Source: Saccharicrinis sp963666825 (lineage in GTDB: Bacteria > Bacteroidota > Bacteroidia > Bacteroidales > Marinilabiliaceae). Taken from it: a stretch of DNA of 64,000 bases. This document shows, piece after piece, positions 8,908 through 17,542 of this stretch. The notes below the pieces were generated by a model. It saw nothing but the letters and a program-made list of their open reading frames with translations. It searched no databases and was not told where the DNA came from. Positions within the stretch are counted from its first letter, which is position 1. Each line of letters opens with the position of its first letter. The position numbers and the translations under genes are program-made. The DNA is taken from NCBI GenBank assembly GCA_963666825.2, contig OY763044.2, forward strand, positions 4,650,001-4,714,000, in the 5' to 3' direction.

Positions 8908-11172
8908 CTATCTTGAGTAATTATAAAAATCGCGATGTGATTTCAATAAGTTAATAGTGTACAAGACAAGATTTTTAGACTCGGCATAACATTCGAGCAA
9001 TAATATACTGGCTCGCTTTCTGCTTCCTCCATCCATGATACGTTTGATTTGTTTCTTACGTAAATCTTCAATCAAATCAACAATGTATCTTTGTTTCTCT
9101 ACCATTTCCGGAACAGAATCAAACTTACTTTCTTTTTCAATATGTACAAGAAAATTAAAAAAGCTGGTCATCTCTTCAAGTAATAACAATGCATCTTCCT
9201 TTTGAGAGTTTGATAAGCCCTTATGCTGATTCTCTAAATGATTATAAACCGGTGTAGAAATTTGACGAAGAGTATTTGATAATTCCCCCAAATAATCCAG
9301 TGCCTGAACAAAATAATGACCTGCATCAAAAGACTTTGTTCCCAGATTTGAAAAGTTAGTAAATAGCTCCTCCTTTGTTTTTCGAGCCACCTTACCTAAA
9401 AATTCAGTTTTTTCACAAGTTTCTTTTAGCTGCTTAATATTCTCATCAACAAATCCCTGAATGATAAGCATATAAATTTTTGAAGTTTCTAAAATGTGCT
9501 TTCTTATCTTATCACTTCCTAATTCTTTAACTACATTATTATTACTAACAACATGATTATTTGACTCATTCTTTAGTTCCTGACGTTGCTGATAGACCTT
9601 ACTATGATATTTTTTTGTTTGATATAATCCCAAAACAGTCAATATTACCATAATACCAAGACCATAAATTCCGGCCCACCAAATAAAAATAGCTAAAACA
9701 AAAGCTCCAATAAAAGCCATTATTGCAGTAATAAACCATCCTCCTAAAATAGAAAACACACCTGACAATCTATAAACTGCACTTTCTCTTCCCCAAGCCT
9801 GATCAGCTAAAGAAGTACCCATAACCACCATAAACACAACAAATGTAGTAGATAAAGGAATAGAAAAATAAGTTCCTATAGCCACCAAAAAACTTGCTAC
9901 AACAAGATTAACACTAGCTCTTACAGTGTCAAAATACATTCCCACTTCGTCCTCTTCATAATTATCCTCAGATCTGTTGTATCTTTTCGATATACCATTA
10001 ACCATCTTTGAAGGCAATATATTTAATAATTTACCATGAATATTTAAGAAGCGATATACTACATATCTTGATAAATGAGAAGACTCAAATGTTTCATATC
10101 CTGAATCCTGTTTTCCAAGGTGCATTTCGGTTTCAGTCACAGATCTTAACTTACGAGAAGTAAATAAGGTAATAATCATAATAACCGCAGAAATAATATA
10201 AACTAAATTATATATTCCTAAATTCTCGGAGTTTTGAATAAAACCATTATCCCAGATATTCATTAAAAAGGTTGATACAGAACCATCTCCACTTTGCATA
10301 TATGATCTTATTCCATCAATTCCGGAAAGAGGAATACCTATAAAGTTGATTAAGTCATTTGATGCAAAAGAAAGTGCAATTGTAAAAGTTCCGGCAAATA
10401 CAACAATACGAGGAATATCAACCTTTAAAAAATAAGATAAAACCAGAAACAATACCAAGGCAATACCAAAAATACATCCCAAAACCAATATTAAGTTAGA
10501 CTGTATAAACTCAGCAAAGGGACCTGATATAATATTAGTAAAGGCAATATCTTTCTTTAGAATTAAGAAACATATAGCACTTATGGCTAATGCCCCCGCA
10601 ACTGAAAAAAGTAATTTAAACCTGTTCTTATATCTAAATGTAAACACCAATCTTGAGAAAAACTGTATTACAGCACCTGAAATAAAAGCGACTATGATGC
10701 TTAAAATAATCCCTACTAGTATAGTAATGGCACTCTGAGTATTAATTAAATCACTAATTTTTAAAGAATCAGGATTTTCGCCTCCAATAATTATTAAACC
10801 TAAAGCTAACGCCCCTCCGAGCAGTTCAAATACAATAGCAACAGTTGTTGATGTAGGAAATCCGAAAGTATTAAAAAGGTCAATTAGTATTATATCGGTA
10901 AACATTACAGCCAGAAAAATAATCAGCAGTTGATCAAGATAAAAGAACTGTGGATTAAAAATTCCTTTCCTGGCCACCTCCATCATACCTCCACTAAACA
11001 TACTACCTATCACAATACCAGCTCCGGCAATCATATAAATATATTTACGCTTAGCAACTTTAGATCCAATTGCAGATATCAGGAAGTTTACAGCATCATT
11101 AGTTACTCCAACAACCAAATCAACAATACCTAAAACCACTAAAAGAAATATGATCAAATATAAATAGTCCAT
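8908..11172 (-). CDS. Pit-type inorganic phosphate transporter with PhoU-like C-terminal domain
   Basis: The 754-residue protein belongs to the PHO4/PiT family, which moves phosphate through the inner membrane with a cation or proton. The two inverted signature repeats are visible: GVTNDAVNFL near residue 22 and FASNDLINFIG near residue 272. Ten or more hydrophobic helices are present. After the last membrane segment, residues from about 550 to 754 are hydrophilic and helical, resembling a PhoU-like domain, so the protein is longer than simple PitA (about 500). It is divergent from the phoR-like gene (285-base gap) and upstream of the TonB receptor gene. Confidence 0.92.
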   Translation of the reverse strand: MDYLYLIIFLLVVLGIVDLVVGVTNDAVNFLISAIGSKVAKRKYIYMIAGAGIVIGSMFSGGMMEVARKGIFNPQFFYLDQLLIIFLAVMFTDIILIDLFNTFGFPTSTTVAIVFELLGGALALGLIIIGGENPDSLKISDLINTQSAITILVGIILSIIVAFISGAVIQFFSRLVFTFRYKNRFKLLFSVAGALAISAICFLILKKDIAFTNIISGPFAEFIQSNLILVLGCIFGIALVLFLVLSYFLKVDIPRIVVFAGTFTIALSFASNDLINFIGIPLSGIDGIRSYMQSGDGSVSTFLMNIWDNGFIQNSENLGIYNLVYIISAVIMIITLFTSRKLRSVTETEMHLGKQDSGYETFESSHLSRYVVYRFLNIHGKLLNILPSKMVNGISKRYNRSEDNYEEDEVGMYFDTVRASVNLVVASFLVAIGTYFSIPLSTTFVVFMVVMGTSLADQAWGRESAVYRLSGVFSILGGWFITAIMAFIGAFVLAIFIWWAGIYGLGIMVILTVLGLYQTKKYHSKVYQQRQELKNESNNHVVSNNNVVKELGSDKIRKHILETSKIYMLIIQGFVDENIKQLKETCEKTEFLGKVARKTKEELFTNFSNLGTKSFDAGHYFVQALDYLGELSNTLRQISTPVYNHLENQHKGLSNSQKEDALLLLEEMTSFFNFLVHIEKESKFDSVPEMVEKQRYIVDLIEDLRKKQIKRIMDGGSRKRASILLLECYAESKNLVLYTINLLKSHRDFYNYSR

Positions 11173-11457
11173 TTAATAATCATTTATCAAACACTGTCTA
11201 CCTATTTCATATAAACTGAAATATGGCAACATTATATTATTGTAAAGTTTTCATTATTTTCAAAATATCACATACAAACTAACACTCAAATACTATAAAT
11301 TTGAAATCTCCATTATTACGAAAACAAATATCGGCTGTGTACCTTGAATAAATAATGGGCGAAATATAGTACATTGCTATACCTGGTGCAAATGTTTAAT
11401 GCTATTATAATATTAAATTATCATCAACAACTTTAAACAATAATTAATCAGTATTTT

Positions 11458-12489
11458 ATGAAGAATATTACTTCAAAAAAAATAATTATTATATCAACTA
11501 GTATATACTTCTTTTTGACTATATCTTTTTTCCTTGTTAATTACTTTTCACCTGATATAATGCTGTCTCTTCTTATTAGTATTCCTGTCATAATAGTAAT
11601 ATACAGTATATATGCCGGCATGTTTATTAATAGCTTTATAAAATCAAAAGTAAAACCAATTTATAAAACAATTCATCACTTTAAACCAACAAAAACAGAA
11701 GCAAATCTAACACGTGAAAAAGATCCTTTTATTGAGGTAAATAAGGAAGTAGCAGATTGGATGCAAGGTAAAACCAGAGAGATTCAGCAACTAAAACAGA
11801 TGGAGAAATACCGAAAAGAATTTCTGGGTAATGTATCCCATGAACTAAAAACCCCAGTATTTAATATACAGGGATATATTTTAACTTTATTGGATGGAGG
11901 TATAGATGATCCTGATATCAATATGTTATACCTAAACAGAACTGAAAAGAGTATTGACAGGATGATCTCCATAATAGAAGACCTTGAAGCCATTTCTAAA
12001 TTAGAATCAGGAGAACTTGAAATTAAAGTTGAAGATTTCAATTTATACCAGTTGATCGATGATATTTTTGATTTACAAGAAATTAGAGCTAACGAAAAGA
12101 ACATTGAACTTAAACTTATTAAAGATGGAAATAAAAGCCTAATGGTAAAAGGAGACAAGCAAAAGCTTTTTCAGGTCTTCAGCAATCTTGTAGTTAACTC
12201 AATTAATTATGGTAAAAAAGGAGGAAAAACCATAATTAACACCTACGATATGGATAACAGGTATTTAATTGAAGTAAAAGACAATGGTATTGGTATTAGC
12301 GATGGAGATCTGCCACGTATTTTCGAGAGATTTTATCGTGCAGATAAAAGCCGCTCCCGTGAACAAGGAGGTACAGGACTTGGTTTAGCTATTGTGAAGC
12401 ATATTATCGAGGCACATAAACAAACCATTAATGTAACAAGTACTTATGGAAAAGGAACCAGCTTTACCGTAACATTGGATAAAGCTTAG
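11458..12489 (+). CDS. phoR: PhoR-like sensor histidine kinase
   Basis: The 343-residue membrane kinase has two N-terminal TM helices (about 9-31 and 36-58) with only a short loop between them, so it probably does not bind a ligand outside the cell. Next come a linker, a HisKA domain with phospho-acceptor His128 in NVSHELKTP, and HATPase_c with N box NLVVNSINYG, DNGIGI, FERFYRADKSR and GGTGLGLAIV. It precedes a PhoB-type regulator and is divergent from Pit, which supports a role in phosphate sensing. The gene name rests on this context; the domain pattern alone fits many OmpR-type partners. Confidence 0.8.
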   Translation: MKNITSKKIIIISTSIYFFLTISFFLVNYFSPDIMLSLLISIPVIIVIYSIYAGMFINSFIKSKVKPIYKTIHHFKPTKTEANLTREKDPFIEVNKEVADWMQGKTREIQQLKQMEKYRKEFLGNVSHELKTPVFNIQGYILTLLDGGIDDPDINMLYLNRTEKSIDRMISIIEDLEAISKLESGELEIKVEDFNLYQLIDDIFDLQEIRANEKNIELKLIKDGNKSLMVKGDKQKLFQVFSNLVVNSINYGKKGGKTIINTYDMDNRYLIEVKDNGIGISDGDLPRIFERFYRADKSRSREQGGTGLGLAIVKHIIEAHKQTINVTSTYGKGTSFTVTLDKA

Positions 12490-12656
12490 TATAAAAACCT
12501 CTGTAATTATTAACAAAATATTTACATAATGTTAATGGTGTATATACATTAAAAATAATCATTTGCGTACCTTCACCACAGAAAATTATCTTCATAATTC
12601 GTTAACACACAGGAAAAAATTGAATTGTGAAGCAAACAATTCAAACGCTTTAAAAG

Positions 12657-13358
12657 ATGATAGAAGCAAACAATTTTAAAATTTTATTAGTAGATGACGA
12701 GCCAGACATTATTGAGTTCGTTGGGTACAATCTGAAAAAGGAAGGATTTCAGGTTTTAACATCAAGTAATGGTATTGAAGCAATTGCTATTGCAAAAAAA
12801 GAACTTCCTCATTTAATAGTTTTAGATGTTATGATGCCAGAAATGGATGGTATTGAAACATGCGAGGAAATTAAAAGAATACCAGAGTTAAAAAATACAA
12901 TTGTAGCCTTTTTAACTGCCAGAGGTGAAGATTATTCACAAATTGCAGGTTTTGATGCAGGTGCTGACGATTACATTTCGAAACCCATTAAACCTAAAGT
13001 ACTTATATCAAGAGTAAAAGCTCTATTAAAAAGATATAAATCTGATAATGGTTCTTCCTCTGAAAAGAAATCAAGTATTGTTAATATTGGAGACCTAACA
13101 ATTGACAGAGAAAAATATGTAATAATAAATAAAGGTTCTGAGCTTATTTTACCTAAAAAAGAATTTGAACTTTTAATGTTACTGGCATCTAAGCCTGATA
13201 AAGTATTTACTCGTGATGAAATTTATAATGCAGTTTGGGGAGATAGCATTATTGTAGGAGACAGAACCATTGATGTACACATTAGAAAAGTGCGCGAAAA
13301 AATTGGTTCAAACCATATTAAAACAATCAAAGGAGTAGGATATAAATTCGTAGAATAG
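12657..13358 (+). CDS. phoB: PhoB-like response regulator (OmpR family)
   Basis: The 233-residue protein has a receiver domain (LLVDDEPDI, phospho-acceptor Asp57 in LDVMMPEMDG, switch T in FLTARGE, Lys in YISKPIK). Its C-terminal winged-helix domain reads LPKKEFELLMLLAS to TIDVHIRKVREKIG and IKTIKGVGYKF. It is transcribed in the same direction as the kinase with a 167-base gap, so it may have its own promoter (TACCTTCA near 12569 resembles a -7 element). It is the likely activator of the phosphate module. Confidence 0.85.
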   Translation: MIEANNFKILLVDDEPDIIEFVGYNLKKEGFQVLTSSNGIEAIAIAKKELPHLIVLDVMMPEMDGIETCEEIKRIPELKNTIVAFLTARGEDYSQIAGFDAGADDYISKPIKPKVLISRVKALLKRYKSDNGSSSEKKSSIVNIGDLTIDREKYVIINKGSELILPKKEFELLMLLASKPDKVFTRDEIYNAVWGDSIIVGDRTIDVHIRKVREKIGSNHIKTIKGVGYKFVE

Positions 13359-13382
13359 AATATTATGCAACTAATATATTTT

Positions 13383-13421
13383 AAAGCTGTCACGCAAATA
13401 ATTGTTTGACAGCTTTTTTTA
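13383..13421 (+). terminator. terminator after phoB
   Basis: Stem AAAGCTGTCA (13383-13392) pairs with TGACAGCTTT (13407-13416) and is followed by a run of T. Confidence 0.8.
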
Positions 13422-13508
13422 TTATTATCAATATTTGTCCATTCATCAATAAATTCTCTTATATTAAATTATTATTTTTATTTTTGATCAGACAATTTCG
13501 AAAAAATC

Positions 13509-13925
13509 ATGATAAAGAGAATTTTACCTATACTACTTATCTCTCTGATTGCTTTTTCTTGTGGAAAGAAAAAAGCAACAGAAGTAAAACAAGTTAAAAG
13601 AGAAGTTGTAAAACCTCCTGTTGAAAAAAAGGATACAATTACTCCCCCACCACCGCAACCAGAGCCAGTGGTAGTTCCTCCACCTGAAAATAAGTACTTC
13701 TTAATTGCAGGTAGCTTTTCCAGTATGGAAAATGCAGAGACTTTTAAAAAGGAATTAATCCAACAAGGATATGATTCAGAAGTCATCATCAGAAAAAGAG
13801 GAAAAAACAAAGATTTTTATAAAGTTTCGTACAAAGGATTTTCTGATAAAGATGAAGCCTTTAACGAATTAGCAATGGAAAGAAAGCAACCCAATAACCA
13901 GGATGTTTGGTTATTGATTAAATAA
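13509..13925 (+). CDS. SPOR-domain lipoprotein
   Basis: The 138-residue protein has a lipoprotein signal (LISLIAFSC, Cys18), a Lys/Glu- and Pro-rich linker (TPPPPQPEPVVVPPP), and a C-terminal SPOR domain. The domain is marked by YFLIAGSFSSMENAETFKK and ending FYKVSYKGFSDKDEA. SPOR domains bind denuded peptidoglycan, often at division sites. A TATTTTTG element (13479-13486) lies 23 bases before the ATG as a possible -7 box. Confidence 0.88.
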   Translation: MIKRILPILLISLIAFSCGKKKATEVKQVKREVVKPPVEKKDTITPPPPQPEPVVVPPPENKYFLIAGSFSSMENAETFKKELIQQGYDSEVIIRKRGKNKDFYKVSYKGFSDKDEAFNELAMERKQPNNQDVWLLIK

Positions 13926-13935
13926 AACAAAACAG

Positions 13936-13980
13936 AATCCAATAGTTATCATTACTAAGAATAACTATTGGATTTTTTTT
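13936..13980. terminator. bidirectional terminator between SPOR and HAD genes
   Basis: Stem AATCCAATAGTTAT (13936-13949) pairs with ATAACTATTGGATT (13961-13974), followed by T8. The two flanking genes converge here, and the T run reaches the HAD stop codon. Confidence 0.85.
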
Positions 13981-14605
13981 AGTCCAATAACTGATTCATT
14001 TTAGGAACCCACTGATCAGGATATTCCACCAACCATGATTCTATCCCTACTTTTCTGGCAGCCTCAACATTGGCTAACGAATCATCCAGGTAAAGCGTTT
14101 CTTCTGCTTTAATATTCGCATCTTCAAGTACCCTTTTAAAAATAGCATCGCTGGGTTTACTCATTCCCATCTCGTGACTGTAGTATATTTTATCAAACAG
14201 TTTATCCAATGATCCTACAATAGGTACACGATTTGAACAAGATTCAATATGTAAACTATTGGTGTTACTTAATAAATAAACCTGATGTGTTTGACGCAAT
14301 TTTATAATTGTTGATATTCTTTCGTCTTTATAATCTCCAAGCAACGAATTCCAGGCGTCAATGACTTCTTCTTTAGTTACACCTTGCTTCATTTTTTGAA
14401 GTAATTCTGACGTAAATTCATGTGAACTTACTCTTCCTTCTTCAAAATCTTTAAAAATTGGTGTTTGATGATATTTTTTTAAAAAATTTTCGTCTATATA
14501 AAAACCCAACTCTTTAAAACGTTGAAAGGTGATTTTCAAATCGATATCGACAACAACATTCCCCAAATCAAAGATTACACTCTTCTTCTCATTCAAATTT
14601 GTCAT
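13979..14605 (-). CDS. HAD-superfamily phosphatase (YihX-like)
   Basis: The 208-residue protein shows the HAD motifs: VIFDLGNVVVDID (motif I, nucleophile Asp in DLGN), LLSNTNSLH (motif II), the Lys of GMSKPSDAIF (motif III) and LYLDDSLANVEAA (motif IV). A helical cap sits between motifs I and II, typical of HAD-IA variant 3 sugar-phosphate or FMN phosphatases such as YihX. Substrate cannot be told from sequence. Confidence 0.88.
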   Translation of the reverse strand: MTNLNEKKSVIFDLGNVVVDIDLKITFQRFKELGFYIDENFLKKYHQTPIFKDFEEGRVSSHEFTSELLQKMKQGVTKEEVIDAWNSLLGDYKDERISTIIKLRQTHQVYLLSNTNSLHIESCSNRVPIVGSLDKLFDKIYYSHEMGMSKPSDAIFKRVLEDANIKAEETLYLDDSLANVEAARKVGIESWLVEYPDQWVPKMNQLLD

Positions 14606-14623
14606 ATTTTTTTTGATTTGTTG

Positions 14624-14654
14624 TTTGATAAATTGATATAACTTATTATTTTTG
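14624..14654 (+). promoter_or_regulatory. Bacteroidota-type promoter of the CAU tRNA
   Basis: TTTG (14624-14627), 19 bases, then TATTTTTG (14647-14654) matches the known TTTG-N19-21-TAnnTTTG consensus. The tRNA starts 40 bases further on. Confidence 0.7.
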
Positions 14655-14693
14655 CATCCGCAATATACAAAAGGATTTTTGTATTACAATGCA

Positions 14694-14767
14694 GGGCCTA
14701 TAGCTCAGTTGGTTAGAGCACCTGACTCATAATCAGGGGGTCGTAGGATCATGCCCTACTGGGCCCA
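14694..14767 (+). tRNA. tRNA with CAU anticodon (probably elongator Met; Ile2 possible)
   Basis: A full cloverleaf can be drawn. The acceptor GGGCCTA pairs with TGGGCCC, the D arm has AGCTCAGTTGGTTAGAGC, and the anticodon arm is CCTGA-CTCATAA-TCAGG. The T stem is GTAGG/CCTAC. The D-loop and GGGGTC variable region resemble elongator tRNA-Met. CCA is not encoded. The T-loop reads ATCATGC rather than the usual TTCRANN: T54 and A58 are exchanged. A terminator follows (14776-14809). The 3' half is repeated at 15122-15223. Confidence 0.88.
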
Positions 14768-14809
14768 CAACACGAAGCCACTTTCAGTCAATCTGTTAGT
14801 GGCTTTTTT
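14721..14809 (+). repeat. tRNA 3' half plus terminator, copy 1
   Basis: It runs from CCTGACTC of the anticodon arm to the terminator T run. It matches 15122-15223 with one base change, apart from the anticodon-loop replacement in copy 2. Confidence 0.95.
14776..14809 (+). terminator. tRNA terminator
   Basis: GCCAC and GTGGC form the stem, followed by six T. It is part of the segment duplicated downstream. Confidence 0.7.
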
Positions 14810-14829
14810 GTTTAATCCTAACCTCTAAT

Positions 14830-15126
14830 ATGAAAGCTACTTGTTATATTCTTTACAGTCCGATCTTAGACAAATTTTACATTGGTGCTACTCAGGACGA
14901 TGTCAATTTAAGAATTTTAAAACACAACAATAAAAATTATGGCTCCCATAGATATACGGCAATGACTAACGATTGGGAATTATTCCTTTCCTTAGATGTA
15001 AAAACTTATGATCATGCCATCAAAATGGAACGTAAGATTAAGGCCATGAAAAGTAAAACCTACATTAAAAATCTTAAAAAATATCAGGAAATGAGAGATA
15101 AACTAATTATCAATACGAATTCCTGA
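14830..15126 (+). CDS. small GIY-YIG nuclease-domain protein between tRNA repeats
   Basis: The 98-residue protein is a single GIY-YIG domain: CYILYSPILDKFYIGAT supplies the ILY...YIG motif, RILKHN the conserved Arg and His, and AIKMERKIKAMKS the metal-binding Glu. GIY-YIG domains cleave DNA in UvrC, homing endonucleases and many small Bacteroidota proteins. The gene lies 62 bases after the tRNA. Its TGA stop falls in CCTGACTC, the first bases of the displaced tRNA copy. Nuclease gene plus flanking target repeats resembles a homing-type cassette; activity is inferred. Confidence 0.85.
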   Translation: MKATCYILYSPILDKFYIGATQDDVNLRILKHNNKNYGSHRYTAMTNDWELFLSLDVKTYDHAIKMERKIKAMKSKTYIKNLKKYQEMRDKLIINTNS

Positions 15127-15223
15127 CTCTTCCGATAGCTATCGGAACAGGGGGTCGTAGGATCATGCCCTACTGGGCCCACAACACGAAGCCACTTTCA
15201 GTCAAGCTGTTAGTGGCTTTTTT
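15122..15223 (+). repeat. tRNA 3' half plus terminator, copy 2 (disrupted tRNA fragment)
   Basis: It contains CCTGACTC, then an 18-bp palindrome in place of the anticodon-loop bases ATAAT, then the variable arm, T arm, acceptor 3' strand and terminator. It matches copy 1 with one substitution in the terminator loop. There is no 5' tRNA half, so it cannot make a tRNA. Confidence 0.95.
15130..15147. repeat. 18-bp perfect palindrome inside tRNA fragment
   Basis: TTCCGATAGCTATCGGAA equals its own reverse complement. It sits exactly where the anticodon loop should be. Confidence 0.9.
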
Positions 15224-15427
15224 CTTTCTTATACTTTTGCAATACCTGTATTTCTATACATTAGAATTAAAAAAAGATGATCTAAATTCCAAGATCTTTG
15301 GCTCAACAATGAGACTTATACTAGAAAAGACTGAACTTCCTGTGACCTACAGTTACTACTTAATGAACTATAATTAATAGTTATTAAAATTGATTTAGAC
15401 GTATATTACATATTAAAAGATTTTATT

Positions 15428-16816
15428 ATGCGTAATTCTAGTTTAAACATAGAGTCTTCGAAAATTGAAGAATTAAAAACTCAGTTAAGAGGTGATCTTG
15501 TAACAAGAGATGATCATAAATATGAAACATCTCGACAAGTTTACAATGCTATGATCGATAAACAACCGCTAATGATTGCTTATTGCGTTGATATAACTGA
15601 TGTGCAAACTTCCGTAAATTTTGCAAGAGAAAATAATTTATTACTTGCAATCAGAGGTGGAGGCCATAACGGAGGTGGTTTAGGAATTTGTGATGATGGA
15701 TTGGTTATTGATTTATCAAGCATTAAAAATGTAAGGGTAAACACTAGTGATAATACCGTTCGTGTAGGAGGAGGTAATTTGTGGGGAGAAGTTGACCATG
15801 TAACACATTCTTATGGTTTAGCAGTTCCTGCAGGAATAATTTCAACAACAGGAGTTGGTGGTTTAACACTTGGCGGAGGAGTAGGCTATTTAAGTAGAAA
15901 GTTTGGATTAACTATAGACAACCTACTAGAAGCCGATATGGTGTTGGCTGATGGTACTTTGGTCACGGTTAATAAAGACCAAAATCAAGATCTATATTGG
16001 GCAATTAGAGGAGGTGGAGGAAATTTTGGTGTAGTAACTTCCTTCAAATTTCAAGCACATCCTTTAAAAAATGTAATCGGAGGACCTACTCTTTGGCCAA
16101 TAGAGCAAACAGAAGAAATAATGGAGTGGTATGATAACTTTATCCATAATGTTCCTGAAGACTTGAATGGATTTATTGCTACCTTAATCATTCCTGGTGA
16201 TCCATTCCCTCCAGCTTTACATGGAAAACAATTTTGTGGAATTATTTGGTGCTACACTGGTAACAAAAATGATTTTGATAATTTGTTTCAAGAGGTCAGA
16301 GACAAAAATCCAATTTTTGAGTTTGTAGGAGAAATGCCTTATCCATCAATTCAAACACAATTTGACGGGCTTTTACCTCCCGGATTACAATTCTATTGGA
16401 GAGGAGATTATTTTAACGATTTAGTTCCGGAAATTAGAGCTGCTCATAAAAAATTTGGATCAAAAATTCCAACTCCTCTATCGCAAATGCATATGTATCC
16501 TCTTAGTGGCGCTGCAAGCAAACCAAGCAATACAGATACTCCGTGGGCTTACAGAGGATCTAAATACGCAGGAGTAATTGTTGGAATTGATCCTGACCCT
16601 AAAAACGCTGAAAGTATTACAGAATGGTGCAAATCTTATTATGATGCGCTACACCCATATTCAGCAGGAGGTTCATATTCTAATTTTATGATGGAAGAAG
16701 GTCAGGAAAGAGTGCAGGCATGTTACCAACATAATTATGCCAGATTAGTAGACATTAAGAAAAAATATGATCCGGATAACCTTTTCAGAGTTAATCAAAA
16801 CATTAGAGCAAAATAA
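15428..16816 (+). CDS. FAD-linked oxidase, berberine bridge enzyme family
   Basis: The 462-residue protein has an FAD_binding_4 (PCMH) domain: IRGGGHNGGG carries the His (about residue 80) that binds FAD covalently in this family. TGVGGLTLGGGVGYLSRKFG and WAIRGGGGNFGVV follow. The C-terminal BBE domain NYARLVDIKKKYDPDNLFR contacts FAD. The second covalent-link cysteine of bicovalent oligosaccharide oxidases is not seen in the GGGVGYLSR segment. There is no signal peptide, so it is cytoplasmic. Substrate unknown. It stands alone with a hairpin after it at 16834-16876. Confidence 0.9.
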   Translation: MRNSSLNIESSKIEELKTQLRGDLVTRDDHKYETSRQVYNAMIDKQPLMIAYCVDITDVQTSVNFARENNLLLAIRGGGHNGGGLGICDDGLVIDLSSIKNVRVNTSDNTVRVGGGNLWGEVDHVTHSYGLAVPAGIISTTGVGGLTLGGGVGYLSRKFGLTIDNLLEADMVLADGTLVTVNKDQNQDLYWAIRGGGGNFGVVTSFKFQAHPLKNVIGGPTLWPIEQTEEIMEWYDNFIHNVPEDLNGFIATLIIPGDPFPPALHGKQFCGIIWCYTGNKNDFDNLFQEVRDKNPIFEFVGEMPYPSIQTQFDGLLPPGLQFYWRGDYFNDLVPEIRAAHKKFGSKIPTPLSQMHMYPLSGAASKPSNTDTPWAYRGSKYAGVIVGIDPDPKNAESITEWCKSYYDALHPYSAGGSYSNFMMEEGQERVQACYQHNYARLVDIKKKYDPDNLFRVNQNIRAK

Positions 16817-16833
16817 TATTTGTTATTACCGAA

Positions 16834-16876
16834 ACAGACCAGTATATAATTTGATGTAATTTTATATCTGGTCTGT
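16834..16876 (+). terminator. hairpin after the FAD oxidase gene
   Basis: ACAGACCAGTATATAA and TTTATATCTGGTCTGT form a long stem with one internal mismatch. No strong T run follows, so termination is probable but not certain. Confidence 0.55.
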
Positions 16877-17542
16877 ATTATATAATATATTTAAGACTGT
16901 TATATCAACAGATTCAACATTAATAATATACTTAGTTAATAGTAATAAAGCAGATTAAAGCTCCATTTATTCTACCATTTACCTAATGTAAGTAATATAG
17001 ATATCACCATTCAGAATTTGTTGTCTTTCCAATAAAAGCTTTACTGATTTTTTTGCACTTCAAGACATAAATATCTTTATAAATAGCAACCTGTTACATA
17101 CCTTCTTCGCACCTTGTGCGTAACAGATTCTCAACACATTCACTTATCCTTCACTACTGCTTCACTGTTTTGTATGTATAATGTGTACAATACATGAACT
17201 ATTTAATAAGAAAATAATAAGGAGTGTAAAACCTGTTACGACGCAGATACGAAGCAATCATGGAGAAGGTGAATACCAACTTAAGCTATTAATCAATAAT
17301 GAAACGTCATAATAGCATAAAAACCAATCTCAAAATGCCATAATGACACTTATATATCTATACACATACATTAGCATTGAACAACAAATTCCACGCAATT
17401 AATCAGTAACAGCCTCAATTTATGACACATACAAAGCAATCAAATCAAAAATCAAAAAAACTGGTATATCATTTGGAATTACGTTCCTTAAGTAAGAAAT
17501 TATATATACAAACAGGTTTCAAGCCATTAAAATATCAATATC
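16877..17542. other. AT-rich intergenic region without recognisable gene
   Basis: About 660 bases. Visible structure is limited to an inverted repeat CTGTTAC...GTAACAG (about 17090-17127), with further copies of CTGTTAC near 17231 and GTAACAG near 17405. No protein or RNA gene is supported. The thioredoxin promoter should lie at its right end. Confidence 0.4.

Noticed and set aside
15165..15377. 70-residue ORF with a hydrophobic stretch after the GIY-YIG gene
   Set aside because: It starts inside the tRNA fragment and terminator repeat, shows no family features and no ribosome-binding site; probably chance.
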